Positions 40,082-48,201 of a stretch of DNA of 50,298 nucleotides are shown here, piece after piece; position 1 is the first letter of the stretch, and the number at the start of each line of letters is the position of its first letter. The stretch lies in NCBI GenBank assembly GCA_900321965.1, contig ONYA01000014.1, forward strand, positions 1 through 50,298, in the 5' to 3' direction. The notes under the pieces are model-generated. The model did no database searches. It saw nothing but the letters and a program-made list of their open reading frames with translations, and was not told where the DNA came from. The position numbers and the translations under genes were made by a program. Origin of the DNA: an uncultured Prevotellaceae bacterium. Lineage in GTDB: Bacteria; Bacteroidota; Bacteroidia; Bacteroidales; Bacteroidaceae.

Positions 40082-41065
40082 TCATATTTTACCTAATATA
40101 CGGTCGAGCGCCCAGTTGACAGGGGTAGCCGACACACTGGTACACCCACACACGCCAAGTCCCTGAAGATGTTCGATGACCGCCTTGATGAGCGGAAACT
40201 GCACGTAGGGAGGGTTAGGCACCTCTATCTGCTGCACGCCCTCGCTGGTATGCAGCACGATGGGTGCATAGTCGAATACAGAGAAGATGACTTTCCCCTG
40301 GTCGCCGATAATCTCTATGCAATCCTCACGGGCTGACTCGTGGGCCACGAAGCACCACATGCCGCTACCCGAAAGGCCGTTCTCAAAGCGGAAGCAGGCC
40401 GACACCGTATCTTCGGCATGATAGAGCCTTGCCCTGTTCGTACTGAAGCCGTCGGCATCGAGAATGACGCCAAACATCATCTGCAGCAGGTCGAGCTGGT
40501 GGGGAGCCAAGTCGTAGAAGTAGCCGCCGCCCGCAATATCGGGCTGCAGGCGCCAGGGCAGGTTTTCCGGGTGGTTGTAGTCGAGCTCTCGCGGCGGTAC
40601 GGCAAAGCGCACCTGCACGTTCATGACGCGACCGATCAGTCCGTCGTCGACAATCTGCTTGACGCGAAGGAAGTAAGGCAGGTAGCGGCGGTAGTAAGCC
40701 ACAAAGCAGGGCACACCCGTCCGCTCCGATATGCTGTTGATGCGTGCACAGTCTTCGTAGGATGCCGCCAGAGGCTTTTCTACGTAAACGGGCTTTCCCG
40801 CCTTCATGGCCATGATGGCGAAGGTGGCGTGGCTCGATGGCGGCGTTGCCACATAGACGGCATTCACGTCAGGGTCGTCAATGAGTTGCTGCGCATCGGT
40901 ATACCATCTCGCCACTCCATGAGTGACGGCGTATGTGCGCGCCCGCTGCTCGCTACGGCTCATGACCGCCACGACACTGGAGCCTTCAACCTCGCTGAAA
41001 GCCGGGCCGCTCTTTTTCTCGGCGACCTCACCACAACCTATGAACCCCCACTTGAGAATCTTCAT
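40082..41065 (-). CDS. Gfo/Idh/MocA-family NAD(P)-dependent oxidoreductase
   Basis: A 327-residue dehydrogenase. ATG 41065 (MKILKWGFIGCGEVAEKKSGPAF) places the Rossmann GxGxxA loop at about 8-13. The family EKP motif is in YVEKPLAAS (about 97), and the C-terminal alpha/beta domain has GGGYFYDLAPHQLDLLQMMFG, whose H and D are probable substrate and catalytic residues. The substrate is probably a sugar or inositol but is not assigned. The upstream frame to 41251 crosses the promoter. It heads the run with DUF4421, DUF1460 and YkvA, and diverges from the membrane-protein gene. Confidence 0.92.
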   Translation of the reverse strand: MKILKWGFIGCGEVAEKKSGPAFSEVEGSSVVAVMSRSEQRARTYAVTHGVARWYTDAQQLIDDPDVNAVYVATPPSSHATFAIMAMKAGKPVYVEKPLAASYEDCARINSISERTGVPCFVAYYRRYLPYFLRVKQIVDDGLIGRVMNVQVRFAVPPRELDYNHPENLPWRLQPDIAGGGYFYDLAPHQLDLLQMMFGVILDADGFSTNRARLYHAEDTVSACFRFENGLSGSGMWCFVAHESAREDCIEIIGDQGKVIFSVFDYAPIVLHTSEGVQQIEVPNPPYVQFPLIKAVIEHLQGLGVCGCTSVSATPVNWALDRILGKI

Positions 41066-41095
41066 AAAATGTTTTAATTTTCTGCTAAAACGGTG

Positions 41096-41127
41096 CAAAG
41101 TTACGAAAAAAGTCAGTACCTTTGCAA
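41096..41127. promoter_or_regulatory. Overlapping divergent promoters
   Basis: The minus strand reads TAACTTTG (41096-41103) for the Gfo/Idh/MocA gene; the plus strand reads TACCTTTG (41117-41124) for the membrane-protein gene. At 19-21-bp spacing each promoter's -33 region coincides with the other's -7 element. Confidence 0.7.
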
Positions 41128-41153
41128 TAAATAACCAAATTATAACAGATTTT

Positions 41154-41750
41154 ATGGAAAAAGAGAACGAAGAGTCACTCATCAAGATACGCTCAGCACG
41201 GGCAGCCGTAGCGGCTGGTTTCCGTTTGTACACGGGCAATTTCCGTCGCATCTTCCGCTCAACATGGATGTTTCAGCTGCCTTTTGCCGTCGTTAGCGGC
41301 GTGGTCGAGGCGCTGTTGGTAGTCTACTACCCCATACTGGTCTTGGCGTTCATGCTGTTGTGGTATGTCGTCTACCGTTTCCTCATGCGTCGCCGTCTGA
41401 CGATGCTCCCCGCCGTGGGCGCTCCGCTGTCAGTCTATCTGCACCACCCGGGACAGATCATCGTCGTGGCCTTGGTGACGTTCTTGGCTTGTGCCGGACT
41501 ATGGCTGCTGACGTCGATACCTGCCGTCATCTTAGGTATTGCCAACATCCAGGCAGCTACGGGCGTACTCTACGGCGACCCCTTGGGCATGCCCGACTAT
41601 ATGCTGTGGCTCACGATGGGCGTCTTCACCCTGTCGAGCCTCATGCAGGCTTACATCTACCTGGTATACTTCTTCCCCGTGCGCTACGCCCAAGGTTCGA
41701 CGGTAGCCACGGAGGCTGAGCGCCAGTCACAACTCAAACAAAACAAGTAA
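41154..41750 (+). CDS. Integral membrane protein of unknown function
   Basis: A 198-residue protein with a charged N-terminus (MEKENEESLIKI) and about four hydrophobic helices (FAVVSGVVEALLVVYYPILVLAFMLLWYVVYRF, IIVVALVTFLACAGLWLLTSI, and MLWLTMGVFTLSSLMQAYIYLVYFF). I recognise no family. ATG 41154 is preferred because it follows the promoter by 30 bp and the longer frame reads through the divergent gene. hisB starts 6 bp after its stop, so it shares the hisB transcript. Confidence 0.75.
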   Translation: MEKENEESLIKIRSARAAVAAGFRLYTGNFRRIFRSTWMFQLPFAVVSGVVEALLVVYYPILVLAFMLLWYVVYRFLMRRRLTMLPAVGAPLSVYLHHPGQIIVVALVTFLACAGLWLLTSIPAVILGIANIQAATGVLYGDPLGMPDYMLWLTMGVFTLSSLMQAYIYLVYFFPVRYAQGSTVATEAERQSQLKQNK

Positions 41751-41756
41751 ATCCAC

Positions 41757-42830
41757 ATGAAAAAGAGAATCCTCTTCATCGACCGCGACGGCACACTCAT
41801 CCGCGAGCCTGAGGACGAGCAGATCGACTCGTTCGAGAAGCTGCGCTTTACCGAAGGTATGTTCCAGCACTTAGGCTTCATCCGCCGCAACCTCGACTTC
41901 CACTTCGTGATGGTCAGCAATCAGGACGGCTTAGGCACGGACTCGTTCCCCGAAGACACTTTCTGGCCCGTCCACAATTTCATACTTCAGGCTCTTGAGG
42001 ACGAAGGCATCACGTTCGACGACCAGCTCATAGACCGCCACTTCCCCGAGGACAACGCCCCCACGCGTAAGCCCGGTACGGCAATGGTTGAGAAATACAT
42101 GAACGACCCGCAATACGACATCGCCAACTCCTACGTCATCGGCGACCGCGAGACCGACGCCCAGTTTGCCCGTAACATCGGCTGCAAGAGTCTGATATTA
42201 GGGCACGACGGCATGACGTGGGCAAAGATTGCCGAACTGCTGTTTGCCGGTGAGCGTACAGCCGAGGTGCGACGCACGACGAAAGAGACTGATATATATA
42301 TTAAGGTGAACCTCGACGGTACGGGACGCTGCGACATCTCGACGGGACTGGGATTCTTCGATCACATGCTCGAGCAGATAGGCAAGCACGGCATGATGGA
42401 CCTGACCATCAAGACCCAAGGCGACCTTCACGTCGACGAGCACCACACCATCGAAGACACGGCGCTGGCTTTAGGCGAGTGTCTATTGAAAGGGTTGGGC
42501 GACAAGCGCGGCATCGAGCGCTACGGCTATGCGCTGCCGATGGACGACTGTCTCTGTCAGGTTTGTCTCGACTTCGGCGGTCGCCCGTGGCTTGTCTGGG
42601 ATGCCGAGTTCCACCGCGAGAAGATTGGCGAAATGCCGACGGAGATGTTCCTGCACTTCTTCAAGAGCTTGAGCGACGCCGCCCTGATGAACCTCAACAT
42701 CCGGGCTGAGGGGCAGAACGAACACCACAAGATTGAGGGTATCTTCAAAGCGCTGGCACGTGCCCTGAAGATGGCCGTCCGTCGCGACGTCTACCATTAC
42801 GAACTGCCCTCAACGAAGGGCGTGCTGTAA
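41757..42830 (+). CDS. hisB: Bifunctional histidinol-phosphatase / imidazoleglycerol-phosphate dehydratase
   Basis: A 357-residue fused enzyme for steps 7 and 9 of histidine synthesis. The N-terminal HAD phosphatase (about 1-165) has the nucleophile motif DRDGT at about 8-12 and [15 protein letters not shown]. The C-terminal IGPD domain (about 168-357) has metal-binding [30 protein letters not shown] and [20 protein letters not shown]. It is separated from hisG-hisD-hisC by an antisense mltF-like gene whose stop is 7 bp from its own. It therefore depends on the promoter at 41117-41124. Confidence 0.97.
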   Translation: MKKRILFIDRDGTLIREPEDEQIDSFEKLRFTEGMFQHLGFIRRNLDFHFVMVSNQDGLGTDSFPEDTFWPVHNFILQALEDEGITFDDQLIDRHFPEDNAPTRKPGTAMVEKYMNDPQYDIANSYVIGDRETDAQFARNIGCKSLILGHDGMTWAKIAELLFAGERTAEVRRTTKETDIYIKVNLDGTGRCDISTGLGFFDHMLEQIGKHGMMDLTIKTQGDLHVDEHHTIEDTALALGECLLKGLGDKRGIERYGYALPMDDCLCQVCLDFGGRPWLVWDAEFHREKIGEMPTEMFLHFFKSLSDAALMNLNIRAEGQNEHHKIEGIFKALARALKMAVRRDVYHYELPSTKGVL

Positions 42831-42837
42831 CGGCGTT

Positions 42838-43959
42838 CTACAGCTTGTACTTATTATGCTCCCGTCGGGCTTTGCGCGGTTCCTGCGTAAAACCTTGTCG
42901 GGGGCTTTTCACACCACGATAGGAGAGCCTGCGTTCCTGAATCTTGCGGACGTAGTCGGCAGTCTCCGAACCTCGCATATAGCCGTATTTCACAATCGGG
43001 TCGTTATAGTATTGAGCCTGTGACAGCTTCAGCACATACGGCTCAACGTGGCTCCATTGGTGGGCATTGCCGCCGTCGCGCCGGCAGAGGGCCATCGCGT
43101 CGCGAATGTGATGGGCACCACCGTTGTAGGCCGCCAAGATGAAGTTGGTACGCTCGCGACGGTCAGGAATATCGCTGAACGTGCGATCGAGCTCGCCCAG
43201 GTACTTGGCGGCAGCGGCAATATTCTTCTCCGGGTCGCACATCTGGTTGCGCGGCAGTCCCAAGTGGTCGGCTGTGGTCGGCATAATCTGCATCAGTCCC
43301 TTAGCACCTGCCCACGACGTCGCATTCGGGTCGAAGGTCGACTCCTGGTAACATTGGGCAGCCATCAGCCGCCAGTCCCAACGGATAGCCTGACAATACT
43401 GCATGAAAAAACCGTCGTAATGAGAGATAATGCCACCCTTGCGGTCGAGCATCGGCGAGAAGATGCGACGGCGCACACTACGGCTGCTGAAGAGATAGGC
43501 CTCCTGTTGACGCACCTCCTTCAAGACCTCGGGCGAATACCAGGCTTTCAGTTCGCGGGCCAAGTCCTCCTTTGCTGGCGAGGCTACCAGTCGCCCCACC
43601 TCCGTCGTAGCCATGATGTCGCCCTCGTCGGCCTGCAGCCGGTCTGCCATTTCTGCAGAGTCGCGGCAGACCTCTACGCGCAGCCGCACGCCCAACTTGG
43701 CAGCAAACTTCTCGGCCAGCAGATATTGGGTGCCCATGTGGCGGCCCCGGTAGTCGTAGTAGTACTCCGGACCCGTCATCGTGAGCAGTATCATCTCGCC
43801 ACTCCCCTGAATCTCTGCCAGGTCGAAATCGGCATCAACAGCCATCGTGTCGTCGGCCAGTTCACCCCACGGCGCAACGACAGGCTCCGCAGGCTTCTTG
43901 TCGGCGCAAGCCACGAGCAAAGCGGCTGAAAACAGAATATATATACCCTTAATTCTCAA
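42838..43959 (-). CDS. MltF-like membrane-bound lytic transglycosylase, lipoprotein
   Basis: A 373-residue protein. The signal peptide has lipobox LLVAC (C18). Residues about 55-160 resemble the SBP_bac_3 sensor domain of MltF (LRVEVCRDSAEMADRLQADEGDIMAT). The SLT domain (about 190-320) has catalytic Glu in CYQESTFDPNATSWAGAKGLMQIMP and the downstream ILAAYNGGAHHI. It cleaves murein glycan at the outer membrane, possibly under ligand control. It lies antisense between hisB and hisG and has its own divergent promoter. Confidence 0.9.
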   Translation of the reverse strand: MRIKGIYILFSAALLVACADKKPAEPVVAPWGELADDTMAVDADFDLAEIQGSGEMILLTMTGPEYYYDYRGRHMGTQYLLAEKFAAKLGVRLRVEVCRDSAEMADRLQADEGDIMATTEVGRLVASPAKEDLARELKAWYSPEVLKEVRQQEAYLFSSRSVRRRIFSPMLDRKGGIISHYDGFFMQYCQAIRWDWRLMAAQCYQESTFDPNATSWAGAKGLMQIMPTTADHLGLPRNQMCDPEKNIAAAAKYLGELDRTFSDIPDRRERTNFILAAYNGGAHHIRDAMALCRRDGGNAHQWSHVEPYVLKLSQAQYYNDPIVKYGYMRGSETADYVRKIQERRLSYRGVKSPRQGFTQEPRKARREHNKYKL

Positions 43960-43978
43960 ATTTCTGACATTTTGGCCG

Positions 43979-44026
43979 CAAAATTACACAATAAATTGCA
44001 TAATCAAAATATTTTCCGTAATTTTG
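43979..44026. promoter_or_regulatory. Divergent promoters of mltF-like gene (-) and hisGDC (+)
   Basis: Plus: ATTG (43995-43998), 20 bp, TAATTTTG (44019-44026), 22 bp before the hisG ATG. Minus: TTTG (44005-44008), 18 bp, TAATTTTG (43979-43986). The two promoters interleave. The his leader is too short for an attenuator peptide. Confidence 0.72.
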
Positions 44027-44048
44027 CACCACTTTTTTAGGTATTATT

Positions 44049-44900
44049 ATGTTAAGAATAGCAGTCCAGTCAAAAGGCCGTCTCTTTGAAGACACCATGA
44101 ATCTGCTCAACGAGGCAGACATTAAGGTGAGCGCATCGAAGCGCACACTACTTGTACAATCCAGCAACTTCCCCCTCGAAGTGCTATACCTGCGCGACGA
44201 CGACATTCCGCAGAGCGTAGCCTCGGGCGTTGCCGATATAGGCGTGGTGGGCGAGAACGAGTTCGTAGAGCGTGGCGAGGATGCCGACATCATCTCACGC
44301 TTAGGTTTTTCGCGTTGCCGCCTGTCGCTGGCCATTCCCAAGGAAATCAACTATACGGGCGTAGAATGGTTCAACGGCAAGAAGATTGCCACCAGCTACC
44401 CCGGCATTCTGAACAGCTTCATGCAGCAGCATGGTATTACGGCCGAGATTCATGTCATTACTGGTTCTGTCGAGATCAGCCCGGGCATCGGCCTGGCCGA
44501 CGGTATCTTCGACATCGTCAGCTCTGGCTCGACCTTGGTGTCGAACAATCTGCGCGAGGTGGAGGTGGTGATGCAGAGCGAGGCCCTGCTCATCGGTCAC
44601 AAGGGCTTGAGCGCCGAGAAGCGCGCCACGCTCGACGAGATGCTCTTCCGCTTCAAGGCCGTGAAAGACGCCGAGGACAAGAAATACGTGCGCATGAATG
44701 CGCCGAAAGCCCGTCTCGACGAGATTATCAGCGTACTGCCTGGCTTGAAGAGCCCCACCATCATCCCGCTGGCCGACGACGACTGGTGCTCCGTCCATAC
44801 TGTGCTCGACCAGAAGCGTTTCTGGGAGATTATTGGCAAACTGAAGGAGATGGGCGCTCAGGGTATTCTGGTCACGCCTATTGAGAAAATGATACTGTAA
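44049..44900 (+). CDS. hisG: ATP phosphoribosyltransferase, long form
   Basis: A 283-residue enzyme for the first step of histidine synthesis, joining ATP and PRPP. It begins LRIAVQSKGRLFEDTMNLL and contains DIGVVGENEFVE, ATSYPGILNSFM and the PRPP loop GSVEISPGIGLADGIFDIVSSGSTL (about 140-165). The C-terminal regulatory ACT-like domain (about 210-283) marks the long form, which is feedback-inhibited by histidine and needs no HisZ. hisD starts 4 bp downstream. Confidence 0.97.
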   Translation: MLRIAVQSKGRLFEDTMNLLNEADIKVSASKRTLLVQSSNFPLEVLYLRDDDIPQSVASGVADIGVVGENEFVERGEDADIISRLGFSRCRLSLAIPKEINYTGVEWFNGKKIATSYPGILNSFMQQHGITAEIHVITGSVEISPGIGLADGIFDIVSSGSTLVSNNLREVEVVMQSEALLIGHKGLSAEKRATLDEMLFRFKAVKDAEDKKYVRMNAPKARLDEIISVLPGLKSPTIIPLADDDWCSVHTVLDQKRFWEIIGKLKEMGAQGILVTPIEKMIL

Positions 44901-44904
44901 ACCC

Positions 44905-46191
44905 ATGAACATCATCAAATATCCCGCCCGCGAGGAGTGGGCACAGATTGTGGGACGTCCTCACCTCGACGTGACGCAGCTCAACCAGACAGTAGCTGCC
45001 GTCCTGGCCGACGTCAAGGCTCGTGGCGACGAGGCCGTCAAGGGCTACGAACTGAAGTTCGACCACGTAGACTTGGAGACATTAGCCGTCAGCGAGGCTG
45101 AGATGGCTGCTGCCGAGAAGCTTGTGTCGGCAGAGCTGCGCCAGGCTATCGAACTGGCTCACGACAACATCCACAAGTTCCATGAGTCGCAGCGGTTCCG
45201 CTCGAAAAAGGTGGAGACGCAGCCCGGCGTCGTCTGCTGGCAGAAGAGCGTGGCCATCGAGCGCGTCGGTCTCTACATCCCCGGCGGCACGGCTCCCCTC
45301 TTCTCGACGGTACTCATGCTGGCCACGCCGGCGAAGATTGCCGGATGCAGCGAGATTGTGCTCTGCACCCCACCCGACCGTCAGGGTCACGTCAACCCCG
45401 CTATCTTGGTGGCAGCCCGCGTGGCTGGCGTCAGCAAGATTTTCAAGGCTGGCGGCGTTCAGGCCATCGGCGCGATGGCTTTCGGCACAGAGACGGTTCC
45501 CAAGGTCTACAAGATATTCGGTCCTGGCAACCAGTATGTGATGGCTGCCAAGCAGCAGGTGAGCCTCCACGACGTGGCTATCGACATGCCGGCAGGCCCC
45601 TCTGAGGTCTGTGTTATTGCCGACGAGACGGCCAACCCGGAGTTTGTGGCAGCCGACCTGCTGTCGCAGGCTGAGCATGGTGCCGACTCGCAGGTGGTGC
45701 TCATCACAACGTCGAACAAACTGATTGACGACGTGCAGCAGGAGGTAAGCCGACAGCTCGACCGCCTGCCCCGCAAGGAGATAGCACAACGGGCTTTGGA
45801 GAACAGCCGCATCATCTTAGTGAACGACGTCAAAGAGGCGATGGACCTGTCGAACACCTACGCCCCGGAGCACCTGATTATACAGACGGAAGACTACGAG
45901 ACGTTGGCCGAGCGCGTCGTCAACGCCGGCAGCGTCTTCTTAGGACGCTACGCCTGCGAGAGTGCCGGCGACTACGCCAGCGGCACCAATCACACGCTAC
46001 CCACCCACGGCTGGGCAACGACCTACAGCGGTGTCAACCTCGACAGCTACTGCCGCAAAGTGACTTTCCAGCACTTGACGGACGAAGGTGTGCGCAACAT
46101 CGGGCACGCCGTTGAGCTGATGGCCGAGGCTGAGCAATTGGATGCCCACAAAAACGCCATGACCGTTCGTTTGAACTCCATTAATAATTAG
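44905..46191 (+). CDS. hisD: Histidinol dehydrogenase
   Basis: A 428-residue zinc enzyme that oxidises histidinol to histidine in two NAD-dependent steps. Recognisable: VERVGLYIPGGTAPLFSTVLMLATPAKIAG, GGVQAIGAMAFGTETVPKVYKIFGPGNQYVMAAKQQV, DMPAGPSEVCVIAD, SQAEHGADSQV, NTYAPEHL with the catalytic Glu-His, and GDYASGTNHTLPT. It sits between hisG and hisC. Its TAG stop lies inside the heptamer array that leads to hisC. Confidence 0.97.
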   Translation: MNIIKYPAREEWAQIVGRPHLDVTQLNQTVAAVLADVKARGDEAVKGYELKFDHVDLETLAVSEAEMAAAEKLVSAELRQAIELAHDNIHKFHESQRFRSKKVETQPGVVCWQKSVAIERVGLYIPGGTAPLFSTVLMLATPAKIAGCSEIVLCTPPDRQGHVNPAILVAARVAGVSKIFKAGGVQAIGAMAFGTETVPKVYKIFGPGNQYVMAAKQQVSLHDVAIDMPAGPSEVCVIADETANPEFVAADLLSQAEHGADSQVVLITTSNKLIDDVQQEVSRQLDRLPRKEIAQRALENSRIILVNDVKEAMDLSNTYAPEHLIIQTEDYETLAERVVNAGSVFLGRYACESAGDYASGTNHTLPTHGWATTYSGVNLDSYCRKVTFQHLTDEGVRNIGHAVELMAEAEQLDAHKNAMTVRLNSINN

Positions 46192-46214
46192 GAATTAGAC
46201 ATTAGAAATTATGA
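46180..46214 (+). repeat. Five heptamers spanning the hisD stop and hisC start
   Basis: Units ATTAATA, ATTAGGA, ATTAGAC, ATTAGAA and ATTATGA run in exact 7-bp phase. The hisD TAG (46189-46191) lies in the second unit and the hisC ATG (46211-46213) in the fifth. Confidence 0.9.
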
Positions 46215-47245
46215 TTAGTTTAGAGCAGTTGGTACGTCCGAACATCTGGTCGCTGGCACCCTACAGTTCGGCGCGTAATGAGTATGCCGGACGCGAGGCA
46301 CGCGTGTTCCTCGATGCCAACGAGAACCCCTATAACAACCCCTACAACCGCTACCCCGACCCGCTACAGTTGGAGGTGAAGGCGGCCATCTCAAAGGTGA
46401 AGGGCGTGCCCGCCGAGAACATCTTCTTGGGCAACGGCAGCGACGAGGCCATCGATCTGCCCTACCGCTGCTTCTGCCGCCCGGGCGTCGACAACGTCGT
46501 GGCCATTGAGCCTACCTACGGTATGTACAAGGTGTGCGCCGACATCAACGATGTGGAATATCGCCCCGTGCTGCTCGACGACCATTTCCAGATAACGGCC
46601 GACCGGCTGTTGGCAGCCTGCGACGAACGGACGAAGCTTATCTGGATTTGTTCGCCCAACAATCCTACTGGCAATAATATCGTGCGCGAAGAGATTGTGC
46701 GCACCATCAAGGGTTTCGAGGGCATCGTCATCGTCGACGAGGCCTACAGCGACTTCTCGTCGCAGCCCTCGCTGCGCAGCGAGCTGGCTAAATATCCCAA
46801 CCTCATCGTCCTCAACACTATGTCGAAGGCGTGGGGCTGCGCGGCCATCCGTTTAGGTATGGCCTTTGCTTCGAAAGAGATTATCGAGTTGTTCAACAAG
46901 GTGAAATACCCCTATAACGTCAACCTGCTGACGCAACGGCAGGCTCTTGAGGCCTTGAACGATCCCTTCCAGGTCGACAAGTGGGTGCGTATGCTGCTCG
47001 TCGAGCGTAGCCGGATGATTGAGGCATTCAAGCTGCTGCCCAACTGTCAGATGGTGTACCCGACGGACGCCAACTTCTTCTTGGCTAAGATGGATGATGC
47101 ACAAAAGACGTACGACTATCTCGTCGACCGGGGCGTCATCGTCCGCAACCGCACGCGCGTCCAGCTCTGCCACAACTGTCTGCGCATCACCATCGGCACA
47201 AAAAATGAGAACAACGAACTGATCGCTGCTCTCCGCCAGATGTAG
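46211..47245 (+). CDS. hisC: Histidinol-phosphate aminotransferase
   Basis: A 344-residue PLP-dependent class II aminotransferase that converts imidazole-acetol phosphate to histidinol phosphate. [20 protein letters not shown] at the start, [33 protein letters not shown] and the PLP lysine K206 in [16 protein letters not shown] are all present. It is the last of the hisGDC run and ends at the hairpin 47252-47278. No Shine-Dalgarno sequence precedes the ATG, only the A/T-rich heptamer array. Confidence 0.96.
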   Translation: MISLEQLVRPNIWSLAPYSSARNEYAGREARVFLDANENPYNNPYNRYPDPLQLEVKAAISKVKGVPAENIFLGNGSDEAIDLPYRCFCRPGVDNVVAIEPTYGMYKVCADINDVEYRPVLLDDHFQITADRLLAACDERTKLIWICSPNNPTGNNIVREEIVRTIKGFEGIVIVDEAYSDFSSQPSLRSELAKYPNLIVLNTMSKAWGCAAIRLGMAFASKEIIELFNKVKYPYNVNLLTQRQALEALNDPFQVDKWVRMLLVERSRMIEAFKLLPNCQMVYPTDANFFLAKMDDAQKTYDYLVDRGVIVRNRTRVQLCHNCLRITIGTKNENNELIAALRQM

Positions 47246-47251
47246 TCTTGA

Positions 47252-47284
47252 GGCAGGGGCACGCTTATTGCCCCTGCCCCTTTA
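47252..47284. terminator. Bidirectional hairpin between hisC and the small lipoprotein gene
   Basis: A perfect 10-bp GC-rich stem (47252-47261 with 47269-47278, GGCAGGGGCA) and a 7-nt loop, with CCTTT to the right. The lipoprotein stop codon (47265-47267) lies in the loop, so the right arm encodes its last residues. Confidence 0.75.
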
Positions 47285-47531
47285 TATAGTCGTTGTACTC
47301 CTTACGGACGCTGTTCTCCACATTTGTGAAGTCGCTCTCCTTTGGCGCTTCAGGAATGTCCACCAGAGGCTCGTCGAACACGTCCTCTTCAGCTACTTTC
47401 TTCACATCGTCGTGCGCAATGGTATCTTCAACCGGCCGTGCATGAACGACCTTATAGTTGCGACGGCAACCTGCCAGCAACACGGCTGCGGCAATCATGC
47501 CGCAAACAAACAAGCTCTTCGTACCTTTCAT
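47265..47531 (-). CDS. Small lipoprotein of unknown function
   Basis: An 88-residue protein with a signal peptide and lipobox LLAGC (C22) and a short acidic, probably unstructured body (VEDTIAHDDVKKVAEEDVFDEP) ending KGQGQ. The terminal GQGQ codons come from the terminator stem. I recognise no family. It follows the Crp/Fnr gene by 18 bp and may be expressed with it. Confidence 0.65.
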   Translation of the reverse strand: MKGTKSLFVCGMIAAAVLLAGCRRNYKVVHARPVEDTIAHDDVKKVAEEDVFDEPLVDIPEAPKESDFTNVENSVRKEYNDYIKGQGQ

Positions 47532-47549
47532 TGTCGTTTAGTTTTGGTT

Positions 47550-48152
47550 TTATCTATTTTCCATTAAGGTTTGCGTACGCACGCGCGAGAGCGTCTCGGG
47601 TGTCATCTGCAGATACGACGCGATATACACCAACGGGGCGCGCAGGACTAACTGCGGCGAACGCTTCACCAGCTTCTGGTAGCGGTCGATGGCCGACTCA
47701 AACCGCAGCATGTCGGCATGAATCTGGCTCAGGATAAGACTCTCCTCGAGAATCTTACGATACAGAATCTGGATGTTCACACTCTTCATGGCTACCGCTT
47801 CCAACTTGGCTTTCGGCAGACAATAGAGGATGGTGGGCTCGATGGCCATGATCTGCAGGCGTGTGGGCTGTTCGTTGAACAGGCTCTCGATACACATACA
47901 GATATTGTTCTCGGTGGCCATGTATTCCGTCAGCTCCTTACCGTTCTTATAGTAGAACTGGCGCACAAGACCCCTGACAATCCAGTATATATTCTCACAG
48001 ATCTCGCCTTCTGACAAGATCTTCTCGTTCTTGGCATATCTCTTGGCTACAAGGATGCTCTCCAACAAGTCCAGCTCGTCGTGAGTCATCGTACTGTAGC
48101 GACGGGCCAGCTCGCGCGCCACGTCTCTTGGGGCAATACTAATGGTAGGCAT
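47550..48152 (-). CDS. Crp/Fnr-family transcriptional regulator
   Basis: A 200-residue regulator with a cyclic-nucleotide-binding-fold domain (about 25-130: ILSEGEICENIYWIVRGLVRQFYYKNGKELTEYMATEN). The dimerisation helix is at about 135-160, and the winged HTH at about 168-195 has APLVYIASYLQMTPETLSRVR. The usual cAMP-binding RxS/T residues and Fnr-type N-terminal cysteines are absent, so the ligand is unknown, as for most Bacteroidota members. It is joined to lepA by a 49-bp array of seven heptamers. Confidence 0.9.
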   Translation of the reverse strand: MPTISIAPRDVARELARRYSTMTHDELDLLESILVAKRYAKNEKILSEGEICENIYWIVRGLVRQFYYKNGKELTEYMATENNICMCIESLFNEQPTRLQIMAIEPTILYCLPKAKLEAVAMKSVNIQILYRKILEESLILSQIHADMLRFESAIDRYQKLVKRSPQLVLRAPLVYIASYLQMTPETLSRVRTQTLMENR

Positions 48153-48201
48153 AGGCTATATTTCAATTATCAATTTTCAATCTTCAATTTTCAATTATTC
48201 A
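48153..48201 (-). repeat. Seven heptamers filling the lepA-crp gap
   Basis: On the minus strand the 49 bp between the lepA stop and the crp ATG are exactly seven 7-bp units: TGAATAA, TTGAAAA, TTGAAGA, TTGAAAA, TTGATAA, TTGAAAT, ATAGCCT. The consensus equals the array at 4356-4383. Confidence 0.9.

Noticed and set aside
44027-44048. Histidine attenuator upstream of hisG
   Set aside because: Only about 20 nt separate the -7 element from the ATG; there is no room for a leader peptide or alternative hairpins.
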